64,000 nucleotides of DNA from an uncultured Leucobacter sp. GTDB lineage: Bacteria > Actinomycetota > Actinomycetes > Actinomycetales > Microbacteriaceae. The notes beneath the pieces were generated by a model. It was not told the origin of the DNA and searched no databases. It saw nothing but the letters and a program-made list of their open reading frames with translations. Below are positions 1 through 8,077 of this stretch, piece after piece (position 1 is the stretch's first letter; each line of letters begins with the position of its first letter). The position numbers and the translations under genes are program-made. The DNA is taken from NCBI GenBank assembly GCA_937967375.1, contig CALCJF010000033.1:1-64000 (forward strand), in the 5' to 3' direction.

Positions 1-2
1 GT

Positions 3-1733
3 CACGGGCTCGGAAACTTCTGGCACAACACCTGGACCGGGGCGGCGTCGCTCATTGGTCGTGATGCGACTACCGGTGAGTGGAGTTGGGAGACCGCGGG
101 TAAGACGTGGTGGGGTGTTGGTGACTTCGCGCTCTCGACGGTGATTGTGACGATGCCGACATTTGCGGCGCTCCAGTTTGCGGGTGGCCCGGTGGGAGAT
201 TTCTATCGGGATCGCCAGAATGTTGCTGCGTCGAGCTGGGGTGGTCTGATCGGTTGGGATCATCAGGCGCACCTCGCGGGCGAGAACGGTTGGCACAAGT
301 ACGAGGAAGACGGTGTTGCTGCGCTGACGGAGTCGGTGGCGAACGTGGGTACGTTCTTCATTCCGGTGGCTGGTGCTGCGGCTGGTGGTACGAAGGCGGT
401 GCTTGCCGGCACTCGTGTGGGATCGTTCGTGGCGAAGACTGCGAGTCATGTTGCGGAGTTCGTGGTTCCGGCTGGGTCGTACCTGGTGAAGGGTGCCGTG
501 AAGGTGATTGACCTGGGGGTTGATCTGACCAAGGGTGGTTGGCGTGGCTTGGTTGATGCGCTTACGCCTGGTCCGGTTCGTCCGAACGTGTTGCCGGGTA
601 TTACTGGTGTGGCGACCGAGGCGTCTCATGTGCCGTTGCCGTCGAAGACGCCGGTGTCGAGCTCGCTCGGTCTTGAGGGTGCGCCCGCGGTGCATGGGTC
701 GACTGCGCCGGGTGGCGGGCATGTTCCGGACGGGAGTGCGCCGCACGGTGGCCTTGATGGCCCAGGTGAGGTGCCTGGGCGTGGGGGCGAGACGAACGGC
801 GGACACGGTGCTCCGGACGATGGTGGCGGTCGCCCAGACGGTAGCGGGACGGATAGCTCAGAGGGCACTGGAAACGGCGGTGCTCATGCGAGCGATCGTG
901 GTGGCGAGAAGACGCAGTATGACCCTGCTGAGCCGCCTCGCAACACGGTGAACCAGTCGGAGGCTCCGCAGAGGTACAAAGACTCCGATGTGCAGGAAGC
1001 GTATGACCGTGCGCCTGTTGATGAGCAGGGTCGCCCGGTAGACCATCGCACGGGCGAACCACTTCGCACTGGTGATGATGGGCGCCGCGAGTGGTACATG
1101 AAATGGGATCAGACCGCAGGCGAGTGGGTTGCCGAGAATCCTGGCCTGGGTAGGCATGACCCCGGGTATCTCCCTCCGCGCGTGTCCGATGAGGCGTGGC
1201 TTGACTACCAAGAGAGACTACTGCTTGATCCTGGAGCGAAGCCACCGTATGGGTATGATGCGAACGGTGACAGGTTGCCATACGCGAACCATCGGCCTCC
1301 TCTTTCTGACGAGACGGTACGCAAAACCTGGTGGCAGGCAGTGAAAACTCAGATCTTGGGTAAAGGACAAGACGCCGAGATTATGGTGCAAGATATCAAC
1401 GGCAATCTCGTTGAGGTGCGATGGGAATCGCACGCTACCTACCGCAGTCTGCTCGATGACTATCGCAACGGCAAGATCAGTGAGGATCAGTTCCGTGACG
1501 GATTCATGAATGACCCGAGCCCGTTGCCGAGCCGGGACAAGATCTGGGACATGGGGCACCTCAGGACCAAGAAGTACTCGGATCTTTTGGAAGATTATCT
1601 TAACCATGAGATCGACCTCGAAGACTTTAAGGGCCAGTTTAACGATTCTGACAACTACCAAGTTGAGAATCCCTTGCGTAATCGTTCGCATGCAGACGAG
1701 ATCGAGCCAGACTTGGGCGGAGAGGAGTTCTGA
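3..1733 (+). CDS. Polymorphic toxin, C-terminal GH-E-type nuclease (5' partial)
   Basis: The frame is open from base 3, so the start lies upstream of the window; an in-window GTG at 141 is unlikely to be the true start. The visible 576 residues begin with a Gly/Ala/Val-rich, partly hydrophobic region like the middle of WXG100/LXG-type secreted toxins. A Gly/Pro/Asp-rich linker (bases about 640-960) and a charged C-terminal domain follow. The last ~60 residues carry WDMGH (Met-Gly-His at 1551-1559) and a terminal Asn-Arg-Ser-His-Ala-Asp-Glu stretch, the pattern of the GH-E nuclease family of the HNH/EndoVII superfamily. The family match is from memory, and nuclease activity is inferred. The stop is one base before the ankyrin gene, as expected for a toxin/immunity pair. 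Export through the type VII-like locus downstream is likely. Confidence 0.8.
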   Translation, partial: HGLGNFWHNTWTGAASLIGRDATTGEWSWETAGKTWWGVGDFALSTVIVTMPTFAALQFAGGPVGDFYRDRQNVAASSWGGLIGWDHQAHLAGENGWHKYEEDGVAALTESVANVGTFFIPVAGAAAGGTKAVLAGTRVGSFVAKTASHVAEFVVPAGSYLVKGAVKVIDLGVDLTKGGWRGLVDALTPGPVRPNVLPGITGVATEASHVPLPSKTPVSSSLGLEGAPAVHGSTAPGGGHVPDGSAPHGGLDGPGEVPGRGGETNGGHGAPDDGGGRPDGSGTDSSEGTGNGGAHASDRGGEKTQYDPAEPPRNTVNQSEAPQRYKDSDVQEAYDRAPVDEQGRPVDHRTGEPLRTGDDGRREWYMKWDQTAGEWVAENPGLGRHDPGYLPPRVSDEAWLDYQERLLLDPGAKPPYGYDANGDRLPYANHRPPLSDETVRKTWWQAVKTQILGKGQDAEIMVQDINGNLVEVRWESHATYRSLLDDYRNGKISEDQFRDGFMNDPSPLPSRDKIWDMGHLRTKKYSDLLEDYLNHEIDLEDFKGQFNDSDNYQVENPLRNRSHADEIEPDLGGEEF

Positions 1734-1734
1734 G

Positions 1735-2391
1735 ATGGAGTTGAAAACTCACTTTGAGGTGAAACCTGGAATGGGGAGGCCGAGCGATTCTCGGATTGCT
1801 CAGTGGTACACATTCGAGGTGTTTGTTTCCGAGTTCGATCTCAAGAACTTGAACAAGGTCGATCGGAACGGTCATACCGCTCTCGATGGTGCGGTTGCGA
1901 ATCATGATCCTGAGACGCGTTCTCGGACTGCGTCATGGTTGTTGGATCATGGTGCGGATCCGAATGCGGGAACTGACCCGGATAGCACGGTGTTGCACAT
2001 TCTGTTTGATCGGAAACAACACGACCCGGTTCGTGATGCGGAGCTTTTGCGGCGGTTGCTTGAAGCGGGGGCCGATATTAATAAGTCGGTCCCGAAGTAT
2101 GGGAGGCCGCTAGCGTATTTGCTTGAGCATTTCGACCCTCGTTATGAAGGCGAGCGCTACTTTTTTGATGTTCTGTTTTCCCGGCCAGATCTTGATTTGG
2201 TTGCGCGCTCGAAGCGTACGGGGGAATCATTCGCTGTCAACGTTCTGAGAAAAGGCAGAGCTAGGGACAACTGGCGGGGTGCCCCTGAGAGCCCGTTGGA
2301 GGGGATGATCCGTGAGCGTTTGCTCGCTCAGGGGCATGATCCCGAGGTGGTGCTTGCACAGGTCGTTGGGTCTGGCGGTGGTGCAAGCTAA
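1735..2391 (+). CDS. Ankyrin-repeat immunity protein (partner of the GH-E toxin)
   Basis: A 218-residue protein whose ATG at 1735 lies one base after the toxin stop, with a GGAGAGGAG ribosome site inside the toxin tail. The frame is open further upstream, but only this start has a ribosome site and matches the N-terminus of the paralog at 7370. It contains ankyrin-like units: an NGHTALDGAV stretch, then WLLDHGADPN, then LLRRLLEAGADIN. Ankyrin proteins are a known class of immunity protein next to polymorphic toxins. The inferred role is to neutralise the upstream nuclease in the cytoplasm. A paralog at 7370-8017 has no toxin beside it. Confidence 0.8.
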   Translation: MELKTHFEVKPGMGRPSDSRIAQWYTFEVFVSEFDLKNLNKVDRNGHTALDGAVANHDPETRSRTASWLLDHGADPNAGTDPDSTVLHILFDRKQHDPVRDAELLRRLLEAGADINKSVPKYGRPLAYLLEHFDPRYEGERYFFDVLFSRPDLDLVARSKRTGESFAVNVLRKGRARDNWRGAPESPLEGMIRERLLAQGHDPEVVLAQVVGSGGGAS

Positions 2392-2511
2392 CCGCTGTGG
2401 TTCGCCACCTCGGTTTGTTATGGGACGCGGAGTGCTCGCGTAGCTGAGCCGGTTGCGAACTTCTGGTTTTGTGTCAGCTTTGACGGTCGGAGGAGCCGTG
2501 AAGGAGCTCGC

Positions 2512-2877
2512 TTATGCGCGGTGCTGGGGTGGTACGTAGAAGTATTCGGAAGTGACTTCGCGGTTGCTGATGGTGTCGATGATGTGGGTGCCCTGTTGAT
2601 CGACGTGGAGCATGAGTTCGCTGTCTACGGGGAAGTCCCAGATGCCAATAAGTGCTGGTTCGATGGCGCAGACGGCGTTGTAGTCGGCGATGACGAGGTT
2701 GCCGGGTTCTGCGAGGTATTCGGGTGTGTCTGCGATACTGAGGATCTGCCACCCGTTGTCTACCGGGTTTTGTGACTTGCGTCGTGTCATCCAGCGTACG
2801 GGAGCCTCGCCTTCGAGTACCTTGCGTGAGACGAGGCATGCACCAGCATTCGGGATGAATTCAACGGGATTGCTCAT
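2512..2877 (-). CDS. Imm33 (DUF2185)-like immunity protein
   Basis: A 121-residue protein on the minus strand, convergent with the ankyrin gene and divergent from the orphan ORF at 2908. The N-terminal ACLVSRKVLEGE stretch, then MTRRKSQNPVDNGWQ and the PGNLVIADYNAV stretch are typical of the Imm33 family, formerly DUF2185 (family recognised from memory). These are cytosolic immunity proteins found beside polymorphic toxins. No cognate toxin is adjacent. It is one of the few genes in the first 23 kb on the minus strand. Confidence 0.75.
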   Translation of the reverse strand: MSNPVEFIPNAGACLVSRKVLEGEAPVRWMTRRKSQNPVDNGWQILSIADTPEYLAEPGNLVIADYNAVCAIEPALIGIWDFPVDSELMLHVDQQGTHIIDTISNREVTSEYFYVPPQHRA

Positions 2878-2907
2878 ATGTGGACTCCTCGAGGACCGTA
2901 GCGGTGG

Positions 2908-3282
2908 GTGCTGGTTCTCAGCCTACTCGCCACTAAAGACACGTTCGTTCTAGTCTCGGAGCTCGATGGCGGCTTCTGCATGTATCTGCAGGAGGTCAAG
3001 GGGCCGTCTGCTGATCTCGGCAAGATGAACGTCATCGGCTCAGACGGGCAGAAGGTCCCCGCGAGCCATGGGTCTGAGGCCTATCTTCGTGACATTCTGC
3101 GCAAGGACACCAAGTTGCGCGATCGAGTCCTGGGCGACCTGGCGCTTCGCGAAGGCCTGCTGAACGGCACAACAACCCTGCGATACCGTTTGGTGAAGCC
3201 GAACCGCTTCGGCCGGGTGACGGTGACGGAGTTCTTGATCAACAACGTCACGCTCGACATCTCTGGGTGGTTGAACGGCTGA
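2908..3282 (+). CDS. Orphan toxin C-terminal fragment or unknown small protein
   Basis: A 124-residue ORF opens at a GTG with no good ribosome site, only 7 bases after an in-frame stop. It has no signal peptide. The first ~12 residues look unlike the polar remainder (KGPSADLGKMNVIGSDG onward), as if a displaced toxin tip had acquired a fortuitous start. It lies in an array of immunity genes, where promoterless toxin tips are common. I do not recognise the fold. It could equally be an unrelated small immunity protein. Confidence 0.45.
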   Translation: MLVLSLLATKDTFVLVSELDGGFCMYLQEVKGPSADLGKMNVIGSDGQKVPASHGSEAYLRDILRKDTKLRDRVLGDLALREGLLNGTTTLRYRLVKPNRFGRVTVTEFLINNVTLDISGWLNG

Positions 3283-3328
3283 TGTCGGTGCCACGGGATA
3301 CATTGGTGAAGACGACTTTCGGAGGTGC

Positions 3329-3841
3329 ATGGTGACTGAGTTTCGGGTGGTGTCGGTGGCTGAGCTGAAGCCGGTGCTTGACGTGCTGAACGGGCTGGCC
3401 TGGCCGGTCGCGTTTGACGAGTTCCCAGCAATTTTCGAGCGCCTCGGCTGGGAGGTTCAGCACAAAGGCGGAGGTGCGACCTCTCTGCCTGTGTCGAAGC
3501 GAATGGTTCTGCTTGGAAAGCTCGATGATGAATTGTCCCAGTTTCGGTTTCGAGTGTCAGACACCTTGGTTGAGTTGGATCCTGCCGGTGAAGCGATTCT
3601 CACGAACGCGTTTGCTCGCGCGTCTCAGGTTGTGTCTGAGTGTATGGGGTTTGCCCCGACTGGTACTCCTTGGGTGAGCCCTGGTGCAGTGTGGGATCTT
3701 CCTGACGGGCGGCAGGTGAGGGTGCTGCTTGGCGAGAAGACGATCGAGTTGTTGTATTGGTCGAAACGCAGGGCTGATATTGAGCGTCACGAGCAGAGTC
3801 ACGGGGTCGACCCGTTCAATAACCTGGCGGATCGGGAGTAG
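3329..3841 (+). CDS. DUF6301-like immunity paralog 1
   Basis: A 170-residue acidic cytosolic protein preceded by a GGAGGTG ribosome site. It is the first of five paralogs here (also at 4875, 5521, 6075 and 10208). All share the N-terminal EFRVV and RLGWE stretches and the C-terminal YWSKR-ADIER block; the middle (about residues 55-105) is divergent. It resembles the actinobacterial DUF6301 family, named from memory. The context of toxin, ankyrin, Imm33 and DUF1851-like genes argues for an immunity role. No toxin gene separates it from its neighbours. Confidence 0.7.
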   Translation: MVTEFRVVSVAELKPVLDVLNGLAWPVAFDEFPAIFERLGWEVQHKGGGATSLPVSKRMVLLGKLDDELSQFRFRVSDTLVELDPAGEAILTNAFARASQVVSECMGFAPTGTPWVSPGAVWDLPDGRQVRVLLGEKTIELLYWSKRRADIERHEQSHGVDPFNNLADRE

Positions 3842-3915
3842 TCCACTGGTGGGGGAAGTGCGTGGTGCGGTTTGCCGCAGGGTGACAGGCAGTGACGTGG
3901 TGAAGGGTGGCCAGC

Positions 3916-4821
3916 ATGGTTGAGTTTGCGAGGTTTGAGCCTGTGGCTCGGGTGCCGGAGCAGACGCTTGAATCGCTTGCTGCTTGGCCGGGGTTCCCGA
4001 CGGAGATTCTGGATCTGTGGCGTACCTGGGGCACCGGCTTCGTTGGTGAAGACGGATACGTGAGGGTCATCGATCCGGCCCACTACATCGGCTACCTCTC
4101 GGAGTGGTTCACCGATACCGAAGGTGCAGTGCCCTTCCTGGCAACCGGTATGGGTGATCTTTTCGTGTGGCAGCCGACTGGTGAGCCGGGCGGGGTGATC
4201 CGTCACGTCATGTACCGTGTCGGTGATATTCGCAACATCGCACCCCAGTTCGATTCGCTGTTTTCGTTCTTGGAAGATGCTCACTATCTCGACACGTGGT
4301 TGCTGCGTGGCGATTACGGGCAGGGTGTCGCACGGCTCGGGCGACCTGATCTGTACGAGGCGTTCTTTTACGCACCGTTTTTGCCGCTTGGTGGTACCGC
4401 TGATGCGGCGCATCTTGATCGGGGTGATCTTGCGGTATCGCTCTCGGTATTCACTCAGATGCTGGGAAAGGCGTCGATTGTTCCGGGTCGCCCGCCCGCT
4501 GTCGAACAGACAGCTCATGAGGCTGGGCCAGCTGAAAGCGCGGGGGCACGTCGGTCGATGGACTTTGAGGATCGTTACGTCTCTCGCGAGCATCGTTTCT
4601 CGTTGGGTGAAGAGACGGTGAGTGGCACGTACTTTCTCTCGTTTCCCGTATCGAATGGTCTGGTTGATTACGAGGAGTTTTACGCTCTCGATGAGGAAGA
4701 GTATCAGCTGTTTCGGGCCGCTCCCGAGAGTGCGTTGCCGTTGCTTGAGCGGTGTCGTCGGCATGAGGAAGACGATCGCCTCATTCAAAAGCCGGGCAGT
4801 AACCGGGGCACACCAATCTAA
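3916..4821 (+). CDS. Two-domain DUF1851/GAD-like immunity protein
   Basis: A 301-residue protein started at the ATG (MVEFARFEPVAR) that follows a GAAGGGTGG site. An earlier ATG nine bases upstream has poorer spacing, and the broken copy at 7167 begins at the equivalent position. Residues 1 to ~190 resemble the GAD-like/DUF1851 group that includes T6SS immunity protein Tdi1: an N-terminal helical TLESLAAWPGFP region, then GDLFVWQ and a long Trp/Tyr-rich body. After a short linker, residues ~215-301 form a second module ending ERCRRHEEDDRLIQKPG, which looks like a separate small immunity family. The product could protect against two different toxins. The family assignment of part one is fair; part two is inference. 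Confidence 0.65.
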   Translation: MVEFARFEPVARVPEQTLESLAAWPGFPTEILDLWRTWGTGFVGEDGYVRVIDPAHYIGYLSEWFTDTEGAVPFLATGMGDLFVWQPTGEPGGVIRHVMYRVGDIRNIAPQFDSLFSFLEDAHYLDTWLLRGDYGQGVARLGRPDLYEAFFYAPFLPLGGTADAAHLDRGDLAVSLSVFTQMLGKASIVPGRPPAVEQTAHEAGPAESAGARRSMDFEDRYVSREHRFSLGEETVSGTYFLSFPVSNGLVDYEEFYALDEEEYQLFRAAPESALPLLERCRRHEEDDRLIQKPGSNRGTPI

Positions 4822-4874
4822 GCGCGCGCCCTCTGGTTAGGTGACTGCGTCTGAGGGCTCAATTTGGGAGGTAC

Positions 4875-5387
4875 ATGGTGACCGAGTTTCGTGTGGTATC
4901 GGTGGCTGAGCTGAAGTCGGTGCTTGACGTGCTGAACGGGCTGGACTGGCCGGTGGCGTTTGACGAGTTTCCAGCGATTTTCGAGCGCCTCGGCTGGGAG
5001 GTCCAGCGAAAGAGTGGGGGCGCGACCTCATTGCCTGTGTCGAAACCGATGGTTTCCCTCGGAAAGCTCGGCGATGAGTTGTCAGAGGTTTGGTTTCCAG
5101 TGACAGATTCATTTGCCGAGGTGGGAGCTACCAGTGAAGCGGTGTTGAAGGATGCGTTTGTGCGCGTGGTTCAGGTCGTGTCGGAGTGTATGGGTTTTGC
5201 CCCGACTGGTACTCCGTGGGTGAGTCCTGGTTCGGTGTGGGATCTTCCTGACGGGCGGCAGGTGCGGGTGCTCATCGGCGAGAAAACGATCGGTTTGATG
5301 TATTGGTCGAAACGCATGGCCGATATTGAGCGTCACGAGCAGAGTCACGGGGTTGATCCGTCCAATAACTTGGCAGATCGGGAGTAG
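4875..5387 (+). CDS. DUF6301-like immunity paralog 2
   Basis: A 170-residue paralog of the gene at 3329, nearly identical to it over the first ~60 and last ~65 residues. The centre (about residues 62-105, around the WFPVTDSFAEVG stretch) has diverged sharply. A GGAGGTAC ribosome site precedes the ATG. The downstream sequence (CCGCTGGTGAGGGA) is also shared with other copies, so the duplicated unit includes flanking DNA. The role is presumed immunity, without a cognate toxin in the window. Confidence 0.7.
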   Translation: MVTEFRVVSVAELKSVLDVLNGLDWPVAFDEFPAIFERLGWEVQRKSGGATSLPVSKPMVSLGKLGDELSEVWFPVTDSFAEVGATSEAVLKDAFVRVVQVVSECMGFAPTGTPWVSPGSVWDLPDGRQVRVLIGEKTIGLMYWSKRMADIERHEQSHGVDPSNNLADRE

Positions 5388-5467
5388 CCCGCTGGTGAGG
5401 GAAGCGCTTGGTGCGGTTACGATCGAACACGAGTGGTCGGCGTGTCCGCTGCCGTCTGCGTGGAGCG

Positions 5468-5672
5468 CCGGAGGTGCAGGAGCGACTACCGGTATTCCCT
5501 TAGCTGAAGGAAGGAGCAGCGTGGTTGAGTTTCGTGTGGTGACTGAGGACGAGTTGCGACCTGTGCTCGATGTTCTGAACTCTCTGGACTGGCCGGTTCC
5601 GTATGACGAGTTCCCTGCGGTGTTTGAGCGGCTTGGCTGGGAGAAGCAGCGCCGACGGGGTGGGGTGACCTC
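5468..5672 (+). repeat. 205-bp perfect direct repeat, copy 1
   Basis: This covers the leader and first ~50 codons of paralog 3 and is identical base for base to 10155-10359 (leader and start of paralog 5). The identity stops within a codon run, after which the genes differ at many positions and then become similar again. It is evidence of recent duplication or gene conversion. Confidence 0.85.
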
Positions 5673-6030
5673 GTTGCCTGTATCGTTTCGCATTGTCTCG
5701 GTGGGCAATCTGGGTGATGAGATTTCAAAGTTTGATTTCCGCATTTCTGATACCTTGCCCGGTACGAGTGCGGAGAACCAGCAGATCGTGAAGGCTGCGT
5801 TTCCGGAGGCAGTTCGAGTGGTTTCTGCTTGTCTAGGTGCGGAGCCGTCGGGCACTCCGTGGGTGTCACCCGGCGCTCGGTGGGAGCTTGAAGGAGGGCG
5901 GCAGCTTAACCTTCTCCGGGGAGAAGACACGATAATTTTGCTGTATTGGTCCAAGCGCATGGCCGATATCGAGCGTCACGAGCAGAGCCATGGGGTTGAT
6001 CCTGCTCACAATCTGGACGACAGGGAATAG
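5521..6030 (+). CDS. DUF6301-like immunity paralog 3
   Basis: A 169-residue protein starting at GTG 5521 after a GAAGGAAGGAG ribosome site. The frame stays open about 200 bases upstream, but the paralog at 10208 has an identical leader and start, and all paralogs begin at this VEFRVV point. Its first ~50 codons and leader are identical at the DNA level to the copy at 10208. Its centre is unlike copies 1 and 2, and its C-terminus returns to the shared YWSKRMADIERHEQSHGVD block. Presumed immunity protein. Confidence 0.7.
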   Translation: MVEFRVVTEDELRPVLDVLNSLDWPVPYDEFPAVFERLGWEKQRRRGGVTSLPVSFRIVSVGNLGDEISKFDFRISDTLPGTSAENQQIVKAAFPEAVRVVSACLGAEPSGTPWVSPGARWELEGGRQLNLLRGEDTIILLYWSKRMADIERHEQSHGVDPAHNLDDRE

Positions 6031-6074
6031 GCGCGAGAATGGGGCACGGTTGTTATTACGTTTGAAGGAACAGC

Positions 6075-6587
6075 ATGGTTGAGTTTCGTGTGGTGACTGA
6101 GGACGAGTTGCGACCTGTGCTCAATACTCTGAACTCTCTGGACTGGCCGGTGTCTTTTGACGCAGTCCCAGAACTCTTTGAACGGCTTGGCTGGGAACAG
6201 CAGCGACGGAAAGGAGGCAAAACCTCGTTTCCGATCTCGTTTCCAATTGTGTCTGTCGGCGAGCTGGGAGGGGAACTCTCACGTGTCGAGTTTCGCGTAT
6301 CGGATACATTGCCAGACATTAATGCCGAGAATATGCGAATCGTGGAGGATGTTTTCCCTGAGGCAGCAAAGGCAGTTTCAGGGTGTCTGAATAGTGATCC
6401 AACGAGCACCCCGCGGGTTGATCGAGGGGCCCGCTGGGAACTTGAGGGCGGGCGGCAGCTCAACCTTATTCTGGGTGAAAAGACCATCGAACTGCTGTAT
6501 TGGTCGAAGCGCATGGCCGATATTGAGCGTGTTGAGATTCGTCAGGGTGTCTCGCCGGATCAGGTGTTGGATTCCGTTCGAAAGTAA
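6075..6587 (+). CDS. DUF6301-like immunity paralog 4
   Basis: A 170-residue paralog with a GAAGGAACAG ribosome site. It shares the N-terminal VEFRVVTEDELRPVL stretch with copies 3 and 5. Its C-terminal tail after MADIER is different (VEIRQGVSPDQVLDSVRK), the only copy to lose the HEQSHGVDP ending. It ends 4 bases before the next gene and may be translationally coupled to it. Presumed immunity protein. Confidence 0.7.
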   Translation: MVEFRVVTEDELRPVLNTLNSLDWPVSFDAVPELFERLGWEQQRRKGGKTSFPISFPIVSVGELGGELSRVEFRVSDTLPDINAENMRIVEDVFPEAAKAVSGCLNSDPTSTPRVDRGARWELEGGRQLNLILGEKTIELLYWSKRMADIERVEIRQGVSPDQVLDSVRK

Positions 6588-6591
6588 GAGC

Positions 6592-7146
6592 ATGACTGTT
6601 TTTCGCTTCTTTGGGCGTTTCAACCCACGGTTGAACGGGCCCGACTCGTCAGATAGCAGTGGCGAGCTTGATGAGAGCGAAGCTCGACGCCGATACACCG
6701 ATCGAAAGTCGCGTCTCGATATTGTGCCGTCAGCAGACACCGAGACAGGCCGAGTTCCATACAAGATCTTGGTGACGACCGGTGAGTTTCCGGGGTTCAC
6801 GACATACTCCTACGACGAGTCTGGCTTTCCCGTTCTCGAAGAGATGTGGGAAGGGCTGCCCGACGGTCGCCTGTTCCTGAAGCAAGTAGCCGTTCGAAGG
6901 TTTGACCTACGCCCCTGGTCGCTGCGTCGCGCGAGATCGAGTGGCGACTGGGATTCGCAGGTGACGCTGCAGATAGAGCGTGATGGGCACGCGTACATCA
7001 GCGCGTTGGAAAGCGAGAACGGGCGCATTTTCCCTGAGGAAATGACCGCTGAAAAGTTTATAGATGCAGAGCTGCTGTTTCGCGACGCTCCGGCTTGGGG
7101 CGAGTGGGGCAAACTACTGGAGTCTCCATTGAACTTTGGTGGCTAG
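6592..7146 (+). CDS. Unrecognised immunity-like protein, family B copy 1
   Basis: A 184-residue protein starting at the ATG (MTVFRFFGRF) four bases after the preceding stop; the open frame extends further back through the neighbour but has no start with a ribosome site. It is polar, with no signal peptide or membrane segment, and rich in Asp, Glu and Arg. A paralog at 8078-8653 shares FRFFGRF, LNGPDSS, RLDIVP, DESGFP, GDWDSQV and the LLFRD-P-WG tail. I do not recognise the family. Its size, acidity and position suggest another immunity protein, which is inference. Confidence 0.55.
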   Translation: MTVFRFFGRFNPRLNGPDSSDSSGELDESEARRRYTDRKSRLDIVPSADTETGRVPYKILVTTGEFPGFTTYSYDESGFPVLEEMWEGLPDGRLFLKQVAVRRFDLRPWSLRRARSSGDWDSQVTLQIERDGHAYISALESENGRIFPEEMTAEKFIDAELLFRDAPAWGEWGKLLESPLNFGG

Positions 7147-7166
7147 CGCGATGAAGGGTGAACAGC

Positions 7167-7337
7167 ATGGTTGAGTTTGCGAGGTTTGAGCCTGTGGCGC
7201 GGGTGCCGGAGCAGACCCTCGAATCTCTTGCTGCTTGGCCCGGGTTTCCTGAGGAGATTCTGGGCCTGTGGCGTGCCTGGGGCACTGGCTTCATCGGTGA
7301 AGACAATACGTCAGGATCATCGATCCTGGGAGTGTGA
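7167..7337 (+). pseudogene. Truncated, frameshifted copy of the DUF1851-like gene at 3916
   Basis: The leader (ATGAAGGGTG then AACAGC) and the first ~48 codons are nearly identical to the gene at 3916. One base is missing where the parent has GACGGATAC and this copy has GACAATAC (about 7303-7310). The frameshift gives a stop at 7335-7337. Nucleotide similarity runs on to about 7326 and then ends abruptly, so the remaining ~250 codons have been lost and the ankyrin gene leader follows. It is a remnant of segmental duplication. Confidence 0.8.
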
Positions 7338-7369
7338 CACCCAGGAGTGCCAGAGGAGGAGTTCTAGGT

Positions 7370-8017
7370 ATGGCATGGAAGCCAGAGCCAGGAATGGGAG
7401 ACCCAGGGGTTTCTTGGATGGCTCAGGCTAAGTCGCTTGAGTTCTTTCTGGAATACATCGAGGGCAGAGATCTGCACAGCGTTGATGAGCTAGGGAAGAA
7501 CGCCCTCTTCGGCGCTACTGCGAACAGTGATCCTACCGCGAGGTATCAGATTACGAGCTGGTTGCTCGATCACGGTGTCGATCCTCTTGGGTCGAAATAC
7601 AAAGACACTACTGTGTTGCATAACTTGTTCAATCGTGGTGACCGTGATCCGGTACGAGATGCGGAGCTTTTGCGGCGGTTGCTTGAAGCGGCGGCCGATA
7701 TTAATAAGTCGGTGCCGGACTACGGTCGCCCACTCGCCTTCCTCATGACCCGGATGGAAGCCAGGCTGGAGACTGATCGCCCGTTCTTTGACATTATGTT
7801 TTCGCGTCCTGATCTAGACCTGGTTGCTCGATCGAAGATCAATGGAGAATCGTTTGCTGCGAGAATCTTGCGCATGGTGAAGCCTCAGGAACGATTTCGG
7901 GTAAAGATGCCAGACAGTCCGATTGAGGGCATGCTTCGTCAAAGTTTGCTTGCGCAGGGTCATGACCCTGACGTGATCCTTGCGCAGGTTGCGGGCTCGG
8001 GTGGCGGTTCAAACTAA
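7370..8017 (+). CDS. Ankyrin-repeat immunity protein, second copy
   Basis: A 215-residue paralog of the ankyrin gene at 1735, starting at ATG 7370 after a GAGGAGGAG site; upstream in-frame codons lack paralog similarity. It shares KPEPGMG/KPGMGRP at the N-terminus, WLLDHGVDP, the DPVRDAELLRRLLEA stretch, INKSVP-YGRPLA and the C-terminal LLAQGHDP motif. It differs in the middle loops. No toxin precedes it. A 39-bp sequence at its end (8013-8051) is repeated at the right edge of the insertion element. Probably an orphan immunity gene. Confidence 0.75.
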   Translation: MAWKPEPGMGDPGVSWMAQAKSLEFFLEYIEGRDLHSVDELGKNALFGATANSDPTARYQITSWLLDHGVDPLGSKYKDTTVLHNLFNRGDRDPVRDAELLRRLLEAAADINKSVPDYGRPLAFLMTRMEARLETDRPFFDIMFSRPDLDLVARSKINGESFAARILRMVKPQERFRVKMPDSPIEGMLRQSLLAQGHDPDVILAQVAGSGGGSN

Positions 8018-8051
8018 CCGTATTGTTGAAACTAGACCAAACGGTAGCCAG
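8013..8051 (+). repeat. 39-bp direct repeat, copy 1
   Basis: This overlaps the ankyrin gene stop and leads into the family B leader. It is identical to 10076-10114, which begins exactly at the right end of the insertion element. It marks a duplicated junction. Confidence 0.85.
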
Positions 8052-8077
8052 ATTATTCATGCAAAGGGAGCCAGCAA

